Both the position numbers and the translations under genes were made by a program. This document shows, one piece after another, positions 17,114-25,223 of a stretch of 64,000 nucleotides of DNA. The stretch's first letter is position 1, and every line of letters starts with the position of its first letter. The notes beneath the pieces are model-generated. The model saw only the letters and a list, made by a program, of their open reading frames with translations, made no database searches and was not told the origin of the DNA. The stretch comes from Caulobacter endophyticus (GTDB lineage Bacteria > Pseudomonadota > Alphaproteobacteria > Caulobacterales > Caulobacteraceae): the NCBI RefSeq assembly GCF_029543245.1, contig NZ_JARQWV010000024.1:1-64000 (forward strand). Reading direction: 5' to 3'.

Positions 17114-18128
17114 TGGGATCCCCATCCAGATCCACCCGCTGGCGCACGATCTCCAGCCGATCCCCCGCGTCGCGCATCTCGTAGAGCTTGCCGCGGGCGT
17201 TCTTGAAGGGGCGGTGGACCACCATCATCAACTGGCCGTCGAAGCGGTGGAACAGCATGCCGTGGCCGCTGTCATGGCGGACCAGCGGCGGCAACTGCTC
17301 CCAGGGCCCTTCGATCGTTCCGCTTTTCGAGCGGGCTTGCGACTGGACGTAACCGTTCTTGTCGTAGCTGGACCACAGCATCAGCAGTTGGCCCGTCTTC
17401 GTCGTGAACAGCTGCGGGCCGTCGGTGACGTAGGCCAGATCGCCTTCCGGCTGCTTCTTGCCGTCGGCCCACGGCGCCTGGCTGGCGGTGAACAGCGTGC
17501 GGGGCGGACCGGCGGCGGCCAGATCGTCGGTCAGGGGCAGGGCCTCGATCGCCCCGTCGCCCACCTGCAGCCATTCGCGCGAATAGACGTACCAGGGCCG
17601 CCCGTCGGGCGCGATATAGAGCGTGCCGTCCAAGGTCATCAGCGCTTTCGGCGCGACCGGCTCGCCGGCGCGGACCACGGTGAACGGGCCCTCGGGACTG
17701 TCGGCGACCGCCAGGATCGTGCCGCGCCGGTAGGGCTTGCGCTTGCCGGTCGGCGGCAGCAGGGCCGCCTCGTCGTGGAAGGTGGCGAACAGGAACCAGC
17801 GGCCCCGCCACTCATGAACCTCCGGCGCCCAGGCCCCGCCCTTGAACCAGGCGTCGGTGGGCGCCCGAAAAACGCAGCGCGGCTTTTCCCAGTCCAGCAG
17901 ATCGTGGCTGACATACATCATCACGCCCAGGCCCGGCGTTCCGCTGAGGCGGGCGATGTTGGACGTGTAGAGCCGGTAGAGGCCCGCCTTCTGGTCGGCG
18001 ACCATGAACGGGTCGTGCAGCGGCATGTTCGGCAGGCGCAGCGTCGGCTCGGCGCGGGCAGCGGCGGGAAGGAGCGCCATGGCGGCTGTCCCGAGGGCCA
18101 CAGCCCGTCGCGAGGTGTCGATGGCCAT
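17097..18128 (-). CDS. Exported GH43-family glycoside hydrolase
   Basis: A 343-residue five-bladed propeller glycosidase. It starts at the ATG at 18128, preceded by GGAGGAAAC. The signal TSRRAVALGTAAMALLPAAARA has a twin-arginine-like pair. GH43 features are MPLHDPFMV (catalytic-base Asp), GGAWAPEVHEWRGRWFLF, LDGTLY and SGHGMLFHRFDGQ. It faces the FGE gene tail to tail across the inverted repeat. It probably removes arabinosyl/xylosyl/galactosyl-type side groups from the glycan handled by the fucosidase and sulfatase; the substrate is not readable from sequence. Confidence 0.8.
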   Translation of the reverse strand: MAIDTSRRAVALGTAAMALLPAAARAEPTLRLPNMPLHDPFMVADQKAGLYRLYTSNIARLSGTPGLGVMMYVSHDLLDWEKPRCVFRAPTDAWFKGGAWAPEVHEWRGRWFLFATFHDEAALLPPTGKRKPYRRGTILAVADSPEGPFTVVRAGEPVAPKALMTLDGTLYIAPDGRPWYVYSREWLQVGDGAIEALPLTDDLAAAGPPRTLFTASQAPWADGKKQPEGDLAYVTDGPQLFTTKTGQLLMLWSSYDKNGYVQSQARSKSGTIEGPWEQLPPLVRHDSGHGMLFHRFDGQLMMVVHRPFKNARGKLYEMRDAGDRLEIVRQRVDLDGDPKPLSL

Positions 18129-18339
18129 GTTTCCTCCAGGCACGCTTTTACGGAGCGCGATCTAGGAAGACATGGCGGCGCTTTGCAACGGCGAGGGCAG
18201 GGGGCAAGCTGGCGGCGTTGCCGTGGTGTGCGGCAAAGGTCGTGCTGGTCTATCGGTGTTTTAGGGCATAAACCTCGGCCGATAACGAAGCATGCGACAG
18301 AGGCTGGCCCTATACCGCCTCGTCCCGAGGAGGAACGCG

Positions 18340-20304
18340 TTGATCGAGTCGGTTCTGATCGCCAATCGCGGCGAGATCGCGCGCCGGATCATCCGCACCG
18401 CGCGCGAGATGGGCGTTCGCACCATCGCCGTCCATTCCGAGGCCGACACCCACGCCCCGTTCGTGATGGAGGCCGACATGGCCATCCTGATCGGCGGCTC
18501 GCCGGCCCGTGAGAGCTATCTCGACCCGGCCAAGATCCTGGCCGCCGCGCGCCAGACCGGCGCCGAGGCGATCCACCCCGGCTACGGCTTCCTGTCGGAA
18601 AACGCCGACTTCGCCCAGGCGGTGATCGATGCAGGGCTCGTCTGGATCGGCCCGCCGCCGTCGGCGATCCGCGCCATGGGCCTGAAGGACGCCGCCAAGA
18701 AGGTCATGATCGAGGCCGGCGTGCCGACCACGCCCGGCTATCTGGGCGACGACCAGTCGGTCGAGCGGCTGACCGCCGAGGCTGGGAAGATCGGCTTCCC
18801 CGTGCTGATCAAGGCCGTGGCCGGCGGCGGCGGCAAGGGCATGCGCAAGGTCGACCGGGCCGAAGATTTCGTCGAAGCCCTGGGCTCGTGCCGCCGCGAG
18901 GCCGCCGCCAGCTTCGGCGACGACCGCGTCCTGCTTGAGAAATGGATCACCAGCCCGCGCCACATCGAGGTGCAGGTGTTCGGCGACCAGTTCGGCGATG
19001 TCGTCCACCTGTTCGAGCGCGACTGCTCGCTGCAACGCCGCCACCAGAAGGTCATCGAGGAGGCTCCGGCCCCCGGCATGGACGAGGAGACGCGTGAGGC
19101 GGTGTGCGGGGCGGCCGTGCGCGCGGCCCAGGCCGTCGGCTATGTGGGCGCGGGCACGGTGGAGTTCATCGCCGACGCCAGCGAGGGCCTGCGCGCCGAC
19201 CGCATCTGGTTCATGGAGATGAACACCCGCCTGCAGGTCGAGCATCCGGTCACCGAGATGGTCACCGGCCAGGACCTGGTCGAATGGCAACTGCGCGTCG
19301 CCTCGGGCGAGCCCTTGCCCCTGGCGCAGGACGAGATCGAGCTGCAGGGCTGGGCCATGGAGGCGCGCCTCTATGCCGAGAACCCGGCCACCGGCTTCCT
19401 GCCCTCGACCGGTCCGCTGAAGCATTTCCGCCTGCCCGAGGGCGACGTGCGCGTCGACAGCGCGGTGGAGGAGGGCGGCGAGGTCACGCCCTTCTATGAT
19501 CCGATGATCGCCAAGCTGATCGCCCACGGCGTCGACCGCGAGGACGCGGCCCATCGCCTGGCCGAGGCCTGCAAGCTGGTCGAGGTCTATCCCGTGAAGA
19601 CCAACGCCGCCTTCCTGGCCGCCTGCGCCAGCCATCCGGACTTCGTCGAGGGCGCGATCGACACCGGCTTCATCGCCGCGCGGCTGGACGAGCTGACCGA
19701 GCGCCGGTTCTCTGACGCTCCGACCCTGGCCGCGATCGGCCAGCGGCTGGAGACCTTCATGGCCGCCGACCAGCCCAAGGCCGATCCGTGGGCCAGCGCG
19801 CCGTCGCGCCTGCTGGGCTTCCGCATGGGCGCGCCGCGCGCCGCCATGGCGCTGCCGCTGACCGTGGACGGCGCCAGGGTGCCGCTGCGCGTGGGCCTGG
19901 TGACCGGCGCGGGCGACGACTGGTCGTGGGACATCACCGTCGAGGACGGCCGGCCGCTCGACGACGTCGACGTGCTGCCCGGCGTCTACGGCCGCGATCC
20001 GCTCTATGTGTTCGAGGGCGGCGACGTGCGGGAGTTCGATTTCGCGCCTCAAGTCGGCGGCGGCGCCCATGGCGCGGCGTCGGACGGGGCGATCCTGTCG
20101 CCCATGCCGGGCAAGGTGGTGTCGGTGGCGGTCTCGGCCGGCCAGGCCGTCACCAAGGGTCAGACCCTGTTGGTGCTGGAAGCCATGAAGATGGAACACG
20201 CCCTGGCCGCCCCGTTCGACGGCGTGGTCGGCGAACTGTCGGCCGTGGCCGGCGGCCAGGTGGCCGAGGGCGTGGTGCTGGCGCGGCTGGAGGCGGCCGG
20301 CTAA
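18340..20304 (+). CDS. Biotin-dependent acyl-CoA carboxylase alpha subunit (biotin carboxylase + BCCP), methylcrotonyl/propionyl type
   Basis: A 654-residue protein. The N-terminal biotin carboxylase begins SVLIANRGEIARRI and contains the ATP-grasp motif KAVAGGGGKGMRKV, the RDCSLQRRHQKVIEEAPAPG motif and EMNTRLQVEHPVTE. The C-terminal biotinyl domain has LEAMKMEHALAAP, where the Lys of AMKM carries biotin. The start is TTG at 18340, chosen because GAGGAGG lies six bases before it and the family N-terminus follows immediately. Size and domain order fit alpha subunits of 3-methylcrotonyl- or propionyl-CoA carboxylase; no beta subunit is adjacent, so I do not choose. Confidence 0.85.
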   Translation: MIESVLIANRGEIARRIIRTAREMGVRTIAVHSEADTHAPFVMEADMAILIGGSPARESYLDPAKILAAARQTGAEAIHPGYGFLSENADFAQAVIDAGLVWIGPPPSAIRAMGLKDAAKKVMIEAGVPTTPGYLGDDQSVERLTAEAGKIGFPVLIKAVAGGGGKGMRKVDRAEDFVEALGSCRREAAASFGDDRVLLEKWITSPRHIEVQVFGDQFGDVVHLFERDCSLQRRHQKVIEEAPAPGMDEETREAVCGAAVRAAQAVGYVGAGTVEFIADASEGLRADRIWFMEMNTRLQVEHPVTEMVTGQDLVEWQLRVASGEPLPLAQDEIELQGWAMEARLYAENPATGFLPSTGPLKHFRLPEGDVRVDSAVEEGGEVTPFYDPMIAKLIAHGVDREDAAHRLAEACKLVEVYPVKTNAAFLAACASHPDFVEGAIDTGFIAARLDELTERRFSDAPTLAAIGQRLETFMAADQPKADPWASAPSRLLGFRMGAPRAAMALPLTVDGARVPLRVGLVTGAGDDWSWDITVEDGRPLDDVDVLPGVYGRDPLYVFEGGDVREFDFAPQVGGGAHGAASDGAILSPMPGKVVSVAVSAGQAVTKGQTLLVLEAMKMEHALAAPFDGVVGELSAVAGGQVAEGVVLARLEAAG

Positions 20305-20320
20305 CCAGCTCTCAAGCTCC

Positions 20321-20350
20321 GTAAAATCCCCGCGAAAGCGGGGATTTTAC
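20321..20350. terminator. Perfect 13-bp hairpin terminator with GAAA loop
   Basis: GTAAAATCCCCGC (20321-20333) pairs perfectly with GCGGGGATTTTAC (20338-20350) around a GAAA tetraloop, 16 bases after the carboxylase stop. The AT-rich outer stem gives a T-run on both strands. The core is shared with the inverted repeat at 23385-23481. Confidence 0.75.
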
Positions 20351-20417
20351 GGGTGAGGAGCGGGGCTCGTCCGAGCCTTCCGCTTGCGCCGCGGCCACCA
20401 CGCGCTAAATCGGCCTC

Positions 20418-20816
20418 ATGGCTCTGCACATGATCAAGCTGGTCGTCGGCTGCGACACGATCGACGACCTCGTCGCCTGGCACAAGGAAGGCCATCCGTG
20501 GGTGATGCACACCCGGATGACGCCCAAGCGGATCGACGAGATCCTCGACGGCGGCTCGCTGTATCGCGTGTTCAAGGGCCAGGTGCTGTGCCGCCAGACG
20601 ATCCTGGCCATCGACACGGTGGGCGAGGGGCAGAATGCGCGCTGCGAGGTGACGGTCGATCCGAACATCGTCCGCGTCGCGCCGCAGCCGCGCCGGGCCT
20701 TCCAGGGCTGGCGCTATCTGAAGCCCGAGGACGCGCCGCCCGACCTCACCGAGGGCGAGGCCGCCGAAATGCCGCCCGAGCTGGCTCGCCAACTGCGGGA
20801 GCTGGGCGCCTGGTGA
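20418..20816 (+). CDS. DUF1489-family protein
   Basis: A 132-residue soluble protein common in alphaproteobacteria, of unknown function. It has the family opening MALHMIKLVVGCDTIDDLVAW, the central HTRMTPKRIDEILDGGSLYRVFKG and the conserved CRQTILAID and GWRYLKPEDAPPD segments. No signal peptide or membrane segment is visible. It follows the carboxylase terminator and probably has its own promoter in 20351-20417. Confidence 0.8.
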   Translation: MALHMIKLVVGCDTIDDLVAWHKEGHPWVMHTRMTPKRIDEILDGGSLYRVFKGQVLCRQTILAIDTVGEGQNARCEVTVDPNIVRVAPQPRRAFQGWRYLKPEDAPPDLTEGEAAEMPPELARQLRELGAW

Positions 20817-20882
20817 CCGCTTAGCGGATCATCAACCCAGGCGTGCGACGATCCTCGCTCGACCTTCACGGGGAGAGCGAAG

Positions 20883-20972
20883 ATGCGACTGGCCTATATG
20901 GCGCTCGGCATGGGTCTGCTGTTCCTGGCGATGATGATCGCCGTCGGCCTAGCCCTGGTGACGAAGGCTTAA
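20883..20972 (+). CDS. Small single-span membrane protein (29 residues)
   Basis: An ATG with GGGGAG seven bases upstream opens a 29-codon frame encoding MRLAYMALGMG, then a strongly hydrophobic stretch (LLFLAMMIAVGLALV), then TKA. The good ribosome-binding site, single transmembrane helix and positively charged ends argue for a real small membrane protein. It sits alone between the DUF1489 gene and the panC terminator region. No function is assigned. Confidence 0.55.
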   Translation: MRLAYMALGMGLLFLAMMIAVGLALVTKA

Positions 20973-20992
20973 GGGCGCCGTCTCAGGCGCCC
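20973..20992. terminator. Possible hairpin terminator between the small gene and panC
   Basis: GGGCGCC (20973-20979) pairs with GGCGCCC (20986-20992) around GTCTCA, between two convergent stop codons. There is no clear T-run on either strand, so its role in termination is uncertain. Confidence 0.35.
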
Positions 20993-20998
20993 CCCCGT

Positions 20999-21847
20999 TC
21001 AGGCGCCCATGTTGTCGATCAGGCGGGTCTTGCCCAGCCAGGCGGCCGCCAGCAGGCGAGCCTTTGCGCCATGCAGCGCGTCCGGCCCCAGACGCGACAG
21101 GTCGTCGGCGTCGCGGAAATCGAAATAGTCCACCTGCCTGAAGCCGGCGGCCTCTAGCGCGGCCTTGCCGGCGGCCTCGGCCGTCTCGACGCGCTCGCCG
21201 GCCTGCACGGCGGCGATGGCGGCCTTCATGGCGTCGGGCAGGGCCACGGCGGCGGCGCGTTCCTCGGGCGACAGGTAGGCGTTGCGCGAGGAGAGGGCCA
21301 GGCCGTCCTCGGCGCGGGCGGTCGGGGCGCCGACGATCTCGACGGGCAGATCAAGGTCACGGGTCACGCGGCGGATGACCTGAAGCTGCTGGTAGTCCTT
21401 CTCGCCGAAGACGGCGATGTCCGGTTCCGCCTGGATCAGCAGCTTGGTGACGACGGTGGCCACGCCGCCGAAGAACTGCGGGCGGGCCGCGCCTTCCAGC
21501 GGTTCGGAGACGCCCGTCAGGTTGATCGTGGTGGAGAAGCCCTGCGGGTACATTTCGGCCGCATTAGGCGCGAACAGCAGGTCGCAGCCGGCGCTTTCGA
21601 GAAGTTCGGCGTCGCGGGCTTCGCCGCGCGGATAGGCGTCGAAGTCCTCGTGCGGGGCGAACTGCTTGGGATTGACGAAGACGCTGGCCACCGTGCGCTT
21701 CACGCGGGTCTGGGCCAGGCGGATCAGCGACAGGTGGCCGTCGTGCAGCGCGCCCATGGTCGGAATCAGCCCCACCTGCTCGCCGGCGGCTTTCCAGGCG
21801 CGGACCTGTTCACGCAGTTCGGCGACGGTGCGGACGATACGGGTCAT
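20999..21847 (-). CDS. panC: Pantoate--beta-alanine ligase
   Basis: A 282-residue cytoplasmic enzyme that joins pantoate and beta-alanine with ATP in coenzyme A biosynthesis. Typical motifs are IPTMGALHDGHLSLI (the HxGH nucleotidyl-transfer motif), SVFVNPKQFAPHEDFDAYPR, FFGGVATVVTKLL, FGEKDYQQLQVIRR and LALSSRNAYLSPEER. The length is normal. It is transcribed divergently from mipZ, and one of the four GANTC sites of the shared intergenic region (21855-21859) lies just upstream of its start. Confidence 0.95.
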   Translation of the reverse strand: MTRIVRTVAELREQVRAWKAAGEQVGLIPTMGALHDGHLSLIRLAQTRVKRTVASVFVNPKQFAPHEDFDAYPRGEARDAELLESAGCDLLFAPNAAEMYPQGFSTTINLTGVSEPLEGAARPQFFGGVATVVTKLLIQAEPDIAVFGEKDYQQLQVIRRVTRDLDLPVEIVGAPTARAEDGLALSSRNAYLSPEERAAAVALPDAMKAAIAAVQAGERVETAEAAGKAALEAAGFRQVDYFDFRDADDLSRLGPDALHGAKARLLAAAWLGKTRLIDNMGA

Positions 21848-21854
21848 GTCGGGG

Positions 21855-22026
21855 GACTCTGCTGCGACGCAAAAACGAGCGTTCGGACGCGCGGCTTATG
21901 GCCGATATGGGACAGCGGGTCCACCTGCGACACCGAGTCTGTGGACGCAGGGCGCCATAAGATTGACGCTAGGAGCGCGCAGGGCGTTTCATGCGCGTTA
22001 AGATTTTGGTTAGATTCGCCCGAGTC
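21855..22026. promoter_or_regulatory. Cluster of four GANTC (CcrM) sites in the panC-mipZ divergent region
   Basis: GACTC at 21855-21859, GAGTC at 21935-21939, GATTC at 22013-22017 and GAGTC at 22022-22026 fall within 172 bp. The last two are nine bases apart just upstream of mipZ. In Caulobacter, GcrA activates promoters carrying CcrM-methylated GANTC, and mipZ is a known target of this control. The site density is far above what a GC-rich genome gives by chance. Confidence 0.65.
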
Positions 22027-22048
22027 GGCGGAACGAAGGATGAAGCCT

Positions 22049-22885
22049 ATGGCCGAAACGCGCGTGATCGTCGTCGGCAACGAAAAGGGCGGTGCCGGCA
22101 AGTCCACCATCGCGATGCACCTGATGACGTCGCTGCTGTACGGCGGCGCCCGGGTCGCCATCATGGACCTGGACCTGCGCCAGTGCACCAGCATGCGGTT
22201 CTGCGAGAACCGCGCGGCCTGGCTGGCCGGCAACGACGTCAAGCTGCCGATGCCGCAGACCTTCCGTCTCAGCGAGGATGACGTGGCCCTGGCCGCCGGA
22301 TCCGAGGCCGAGCAGGTCGCCGCGTTCGAGAAGGCGTTCCTGGCCGCGCGCGAGGTCGCCGACTTCGTGCTGATCGACACCCCCGGCGGCGACACCCAGA
22401 TCACGCGCATGGCCCACGGCCTGGCCGACCTGATCGTCACCCCGATGAACGACAGCTTCGTCGACTTCGACATGCTGGGCCACGTCGACCCGGTGACCAT
22501 GGAGCTGCAGAAGCCCAGCCTCTATTCCCAGACGGTGTGGGAGGCCCGCAAGGCCCGCGCCATGGCCGGCCAGCGCCAGCCGCTGGACTGGGTGGTGCTG
22601 CGCAACCGCCTGGCCACCACCGAGGCCCGTAACCGCAAGCGCCTGGAAGACCGCCTGACGGCCCTGGCCAAGCGCGTGGGCTTCCGCATGGGCCCCGGCC
22701 TGCGCGACCGCGTGATCTATCGCGAACTGTTCCCGTTCGGCCTGACCATCGCCGACCTGTCGACCCAGGTGCGTCCGGTGCCGGTGTCGCTGCAGCATCT
22801 GGCCGCGCGCCAGGAGTTGCGGGCCCTGATGCACTCGCTTGGCCTGGCCGCCTTCTCGGGCGAAACTCTGCTCGCCGCCCAGTAA
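22049..22885 (+). CDS. mipZ: MipZ, division-plane positioning ATPase
   Basis: A 278-residue ParA/MinD-family ATPase that binds ParB near the origins and inhibits FtsZ polymerisation, so the Z-ring forms at midcell. The deviant Walker A is NEKGGAGKST; DLDLRQCTSMRF, LIDTPGGD and TPMNDSFVDFDMLG are present. The C-terminal half (LRNRLATTEARNRKRLEDRL, RDRVIYRELFPFGLT) matches Caulobacter MipZ. The ATG at 22049 is chosen over one at 22040 because AAGGA is correctly spaced and the family N-terminus is MAETRVIVVGNEKGG. Confidence 0.95.
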   Translation: MAETRVIVVGNEKGGAGKSTIAMHLMTSLLYGGARVAIMDLDLRQCTSMRFCENRAAWLAGNDVKLPMPQTFRLSEDDVALAAGSEAEQVAAFEKAFLAAREVADFVLIDTPGGDTQITRMAHGLADLIVTPMNDSFVDFDMLGHVDPVTMELQKPSLYSQTVWEARKARAMAGQRQPLDWVVLRNRLATTEARNRKRLEDRLTALAKRVGFRMGPGLRDRVIYRELFPFGLTIADLSTQVRPVPVSLQHLAARQELRALMHSLGLAAFSGETLLAAQ

Positions 22886-22912
22886 TCCGTTGGGGCGGCG
22901 CCGGGTCCGCGC

Positions 22913-23344
22913 ATGCTGTTCTATCTGATCCTCGGCGCGGTGGTCGTCGCCTGGCTGCTGTGGGGAAAGCGAAAGCCGCTTCTGGTCGGCGAGGGCTGGC
23001 GCGTCGGCGCCGGCGTGGCCTCGGCCGCCGCCTTCGCCGCCGCCGCCTATGCCGGCGTCCGCAGTCAGTGGCCGGCGACCCTGGCGCTGTGCGTGCTGGG
23101 TCTGTGGTGCGCCACCTCGGCCCGCCAGCGGCCGGTGATCCGCAAGGTCTCCGAAACGGGCAAGGCCCAGCTGTCGGCCAGCGAGGCCCGCTCCATTCTC
23201 GGCGTCGACGCCAAGGCCGGCCCCGACGAGATCCAGGCCGCCTATGCCCGCCTGATCCGCCTGGCCCATCCCGACAAGGGCGGCACGGCGGGCCTGGCCG
23301 CGCAGCTGAACGCGGCGCGGGATCGACTGCTGAAGGGGCGGTGA
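22913..23344 (+). CDS. Membrane-anchored J-domain (DnaJ-like) protein
   Basis: A 143-residue protein with two N-terminal hydrophobic segments (about residues 1-17 and 33-68) and a C-terminal J-domain: LSASEARSILGVDAKAGPDEIQAAYARLIRLAHPDKGG. The HPD tripeptide that activates DnaK ATPase is present. The arrangement (membrane segments first, J-domain last) resembles the TIM14/DjlA-like small J-proteins of alphaproteobacteria. It starts 28 bases after mipZ and is likely cotranscribed. Confidence 0.8.
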   Translation: MLFYLILGAVVVAWLLWGKRKPLLVGEGWRVGAGVASAAAFAAAAYAGVRSQWPATLALCVLGLWCATSARQRPVIRKVSETGKAQLSASEARSILGVDAKAGPDEIQAAYARLIRLAHPDKGGTAGLAAQLNAARDRLLKGR

Positions 23345-23384
23345 GGCCCCGGCGCCCGGACCTCTGCGCACCCATCACCGTTCA

Positions 23385-23481
23385 ATCCCCGCGAAGGCGG
23401 GGACCCAAGCTGATTTTCAGGGTGAAGCGCGCTCGGCGATAGACCCGCTGCCTCTGCTTGGATCCCCGCCTTCGCGGGGAT
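23385..23481. repeat. Intergenic inverted repeat (CCCCGCGAAGGCGGGG family)
   Basis: Arms 23385-23410 and 23456-23481 are inverted copies matching at 25 of 26 positions, separated by 45 bases. Each arm also contains its own hairpin, CCCCGC-GAAG-GCGGGG. The same core appears in the terminator at 20321-20350. It lies between convergent genes. Confidence 0.8.
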
Positions 23482-23518
23482 GCTCGGAGGAGGGGAAACG
23501 ACCCGTTCAAGTGCAATG

Positions 23519-23553
23519 AAAAAGCCGGCAACCGTGAGGTTGCCGGCTTTTCA
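23519..23553. terminator. Bidirectional intrinsic terminator
   Basis: A 13-bp perfect stem (23521-23533 with 23538-23550) and a 4-base loop are flanked by A-runs on the left and T-runs on the right. It ends the minus-strand carboxypeptidase transcript and can also stop readthrough from the J-domain gene. Confidence 0.85.
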
Positions 23554-23576
23554 ATTGTAGATCGCAGGGCTTCTGA

Positions 23577-24887
23577 TCAGCGCGGAGCGATGACCATGCA
23601 GGGCTGGCGCTTGGCGCTGATCGCCGAGCAGGCCGCGCGGGCGGCGTCGGCGGTCATGCCCTGGAACTGGGCGCGGAAGGCGCCGCCGGCGGCGCTGACC
23701 ACGGCGCCCTCGGCGTCGGCCACGGCCTTGGCGAAGCGATCACGGACGATGCCCAGCTGCTTGTTGGCCAGGCTCTTGGACTGGAAGGCGCCGACTTGGA
23801 CGCTCCATTCGCCCTTGGCCTTCTTCGGGGCCGGCTTGCCGGCGTCCTTGGCGGCCTTGAGGGTGGGCGAGACCTTCACCGGCGCGGGGCGCGGGTTGTC
23901 TGTCAGCACGATCTTCAGGCCGGCCTGGTCGCCGTCGCCCTCTTCCGAGGAGGGGCGCATGATCGGACCGGTCGGATCGTCTTCATAGAGGTTGGCGGCG
24001 ATGCTGGTGCGTTCGCCGTGCGAGCGGCGGCGCATCACGTCGAAGCCGGTGGTCAGCAGGTCTTCCATGTTGTTGTCGCGCCAGGCGGTCGACGAACCGC
24101 CCAGAACCACGGCGATCAGGCGGCGGCCGTCGCGCACGGCCGAGCCGGCGAGGTTGTAGCCCGAGGCGTTGGTGTAGCCGGTCTTCAGGCCGTCGAAGCC
24201 CTCCATGCTGGAGAGCAGACGGTTGTGACCGCGGATGTAGCCGCCGCGGAACTCGAAGCCCTTGAGGCTGAAGTAGGAATAGTACTGCGGGAAGTCGCGC
24301 ATCGTGGCGCGCGACAGGATGGCCAGGTCGCGCGCGGTGCTGATCTGGCGGCTGTCGGGCAGGCCCGAGGCGTTCACGAAGCGGGTGTTGCGCATCCCCA
24401 GCTCCTGGCCCCTCAGGGTCATCAGGGCGGCGAAGCGGCTTTCGCTGCCGCCCAGCTTCTCGGCCATGGCGGTGGCGATGTCGTTGGCCGACTTCACGGC
24501 CATGGCGCGAATCGCCTCGTCGACGCTGAGGCTGTCGCCCGGACGCAGGCCCATCTTGGTGGGAGCCTGGGCGGCGGCGCGCGGCGAGATCGGCACGCGG
24601 TCGGTCAGCTTCAGGCGGCCTTCGCTGAGCGCCTCGAACGTCAGGTACAGCGTCATCACCTTGGTGACCGAGGCCGGATAGCGCGGGCTGTCGGCGCGCT
24701 TGTCGTACAGCACCTCGCCCGAATTGGCGTCGATCACGATGGCCGCGTACTTGGGTTCGGCGGCGTTCAGCTGCAGGTACGGGATCTGAGCCGAAGCGAC
24801 GGTGGGAGCAGCGACGCCGACCAGCGAAGCCGCGGCGAGGCCGGCGGCGACGAGGAGGCGACGGGCGGAGTTAAGCTTGGCGAACAT
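23577..24887 (-). CDS. D-alanyl-D-alanine carboxypeptidase (S11) with C-terminal SPOR domain
   Basis: A periplasmic penicillin-binding protein that trims the terminal D-Ala of peptidoglycan peptides. It has a signal peptide (LLVAAGLAAASLVGVAAPTVASA). The three active-site motifs are SVTK (S73, K76), SAN and KTGYTNASG. The last about 75 residues (GEWSVQVGAFQSKSLANKQL to CMVIAPR) form a SPOR domain, which targets proteins to denuded glycan at the division site. The start at 24887 is chosen because the signal peptide then begins with KLNSARR; in-frame ATGs at 24905 and 24950 are possible. No strong ribosome-binding site is visible. Confidence 0.9.
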   Translation of the reverse strand: MFAKLNSARRLLVAAGLAAASLVGVAAPTVASAQIPYLQLNAAEPKYAAIVIDANSGEVLYDKRADSPRYPASVTKVMTLYLTFEALSEGRLKLTDRVPISPRAAAQAPTKMGLRPGDSLSVDEAIRAMAVKSANDIATAMAEKLGGSESRFAALMTLRGQELGMRNTRFVNASGLPDSRQISTARDLAILSRATMRDFPQYYSYFSLKGFEFRGGYIRGHNRLLSSMEGFDGLKTGYTNASGYNLAGSAVRDGRRLIAVVLGGSSTAWRDNNMEDLLTTGFDVMRRRSHGERTSIAANLYEDDPTGPIMRPSSEEGDGDQAGLKIVLTDNPRPAPVKVSPTLKAAKDAGKPAPKKAKGEWSVQVGAFQSKSLANKQLGIVRDRFAKAVADAEGAVVSAAGGAFRAQFQGMTADAARAACSAISAKRQPCMVIAPR

Positions 24888-25223
24888 GCGACAAACGTCC
24901 GTCATTTGAACTGAGCGGTTCCGCACCGCCACACGCGTGAGAGCTAGCATGCGCGTTGTCGCCTTACGCCAAAGTAAACAACTGGTGAGCGCTTTCGCCG
25001 CAGATTAAGATAAAACTTAGGCGTTGCGGCAACGCTTCGCTCGGCATGCGGTCCGAGTACGGAGCAGCTTCACCTAGGGTTATGGTGCGCTGCACAAAAT
25101 CGTTTGACTGCTGCACTGCAACATGAGAAAACCATGTCGTCCCAACGCATGGCGCGGGATCGCGGCCCGAAAACCCTAACAAGGTCGCGTCGTCCCACCA
25201 TGACCCGCCCAGGAGCCCTCCCC

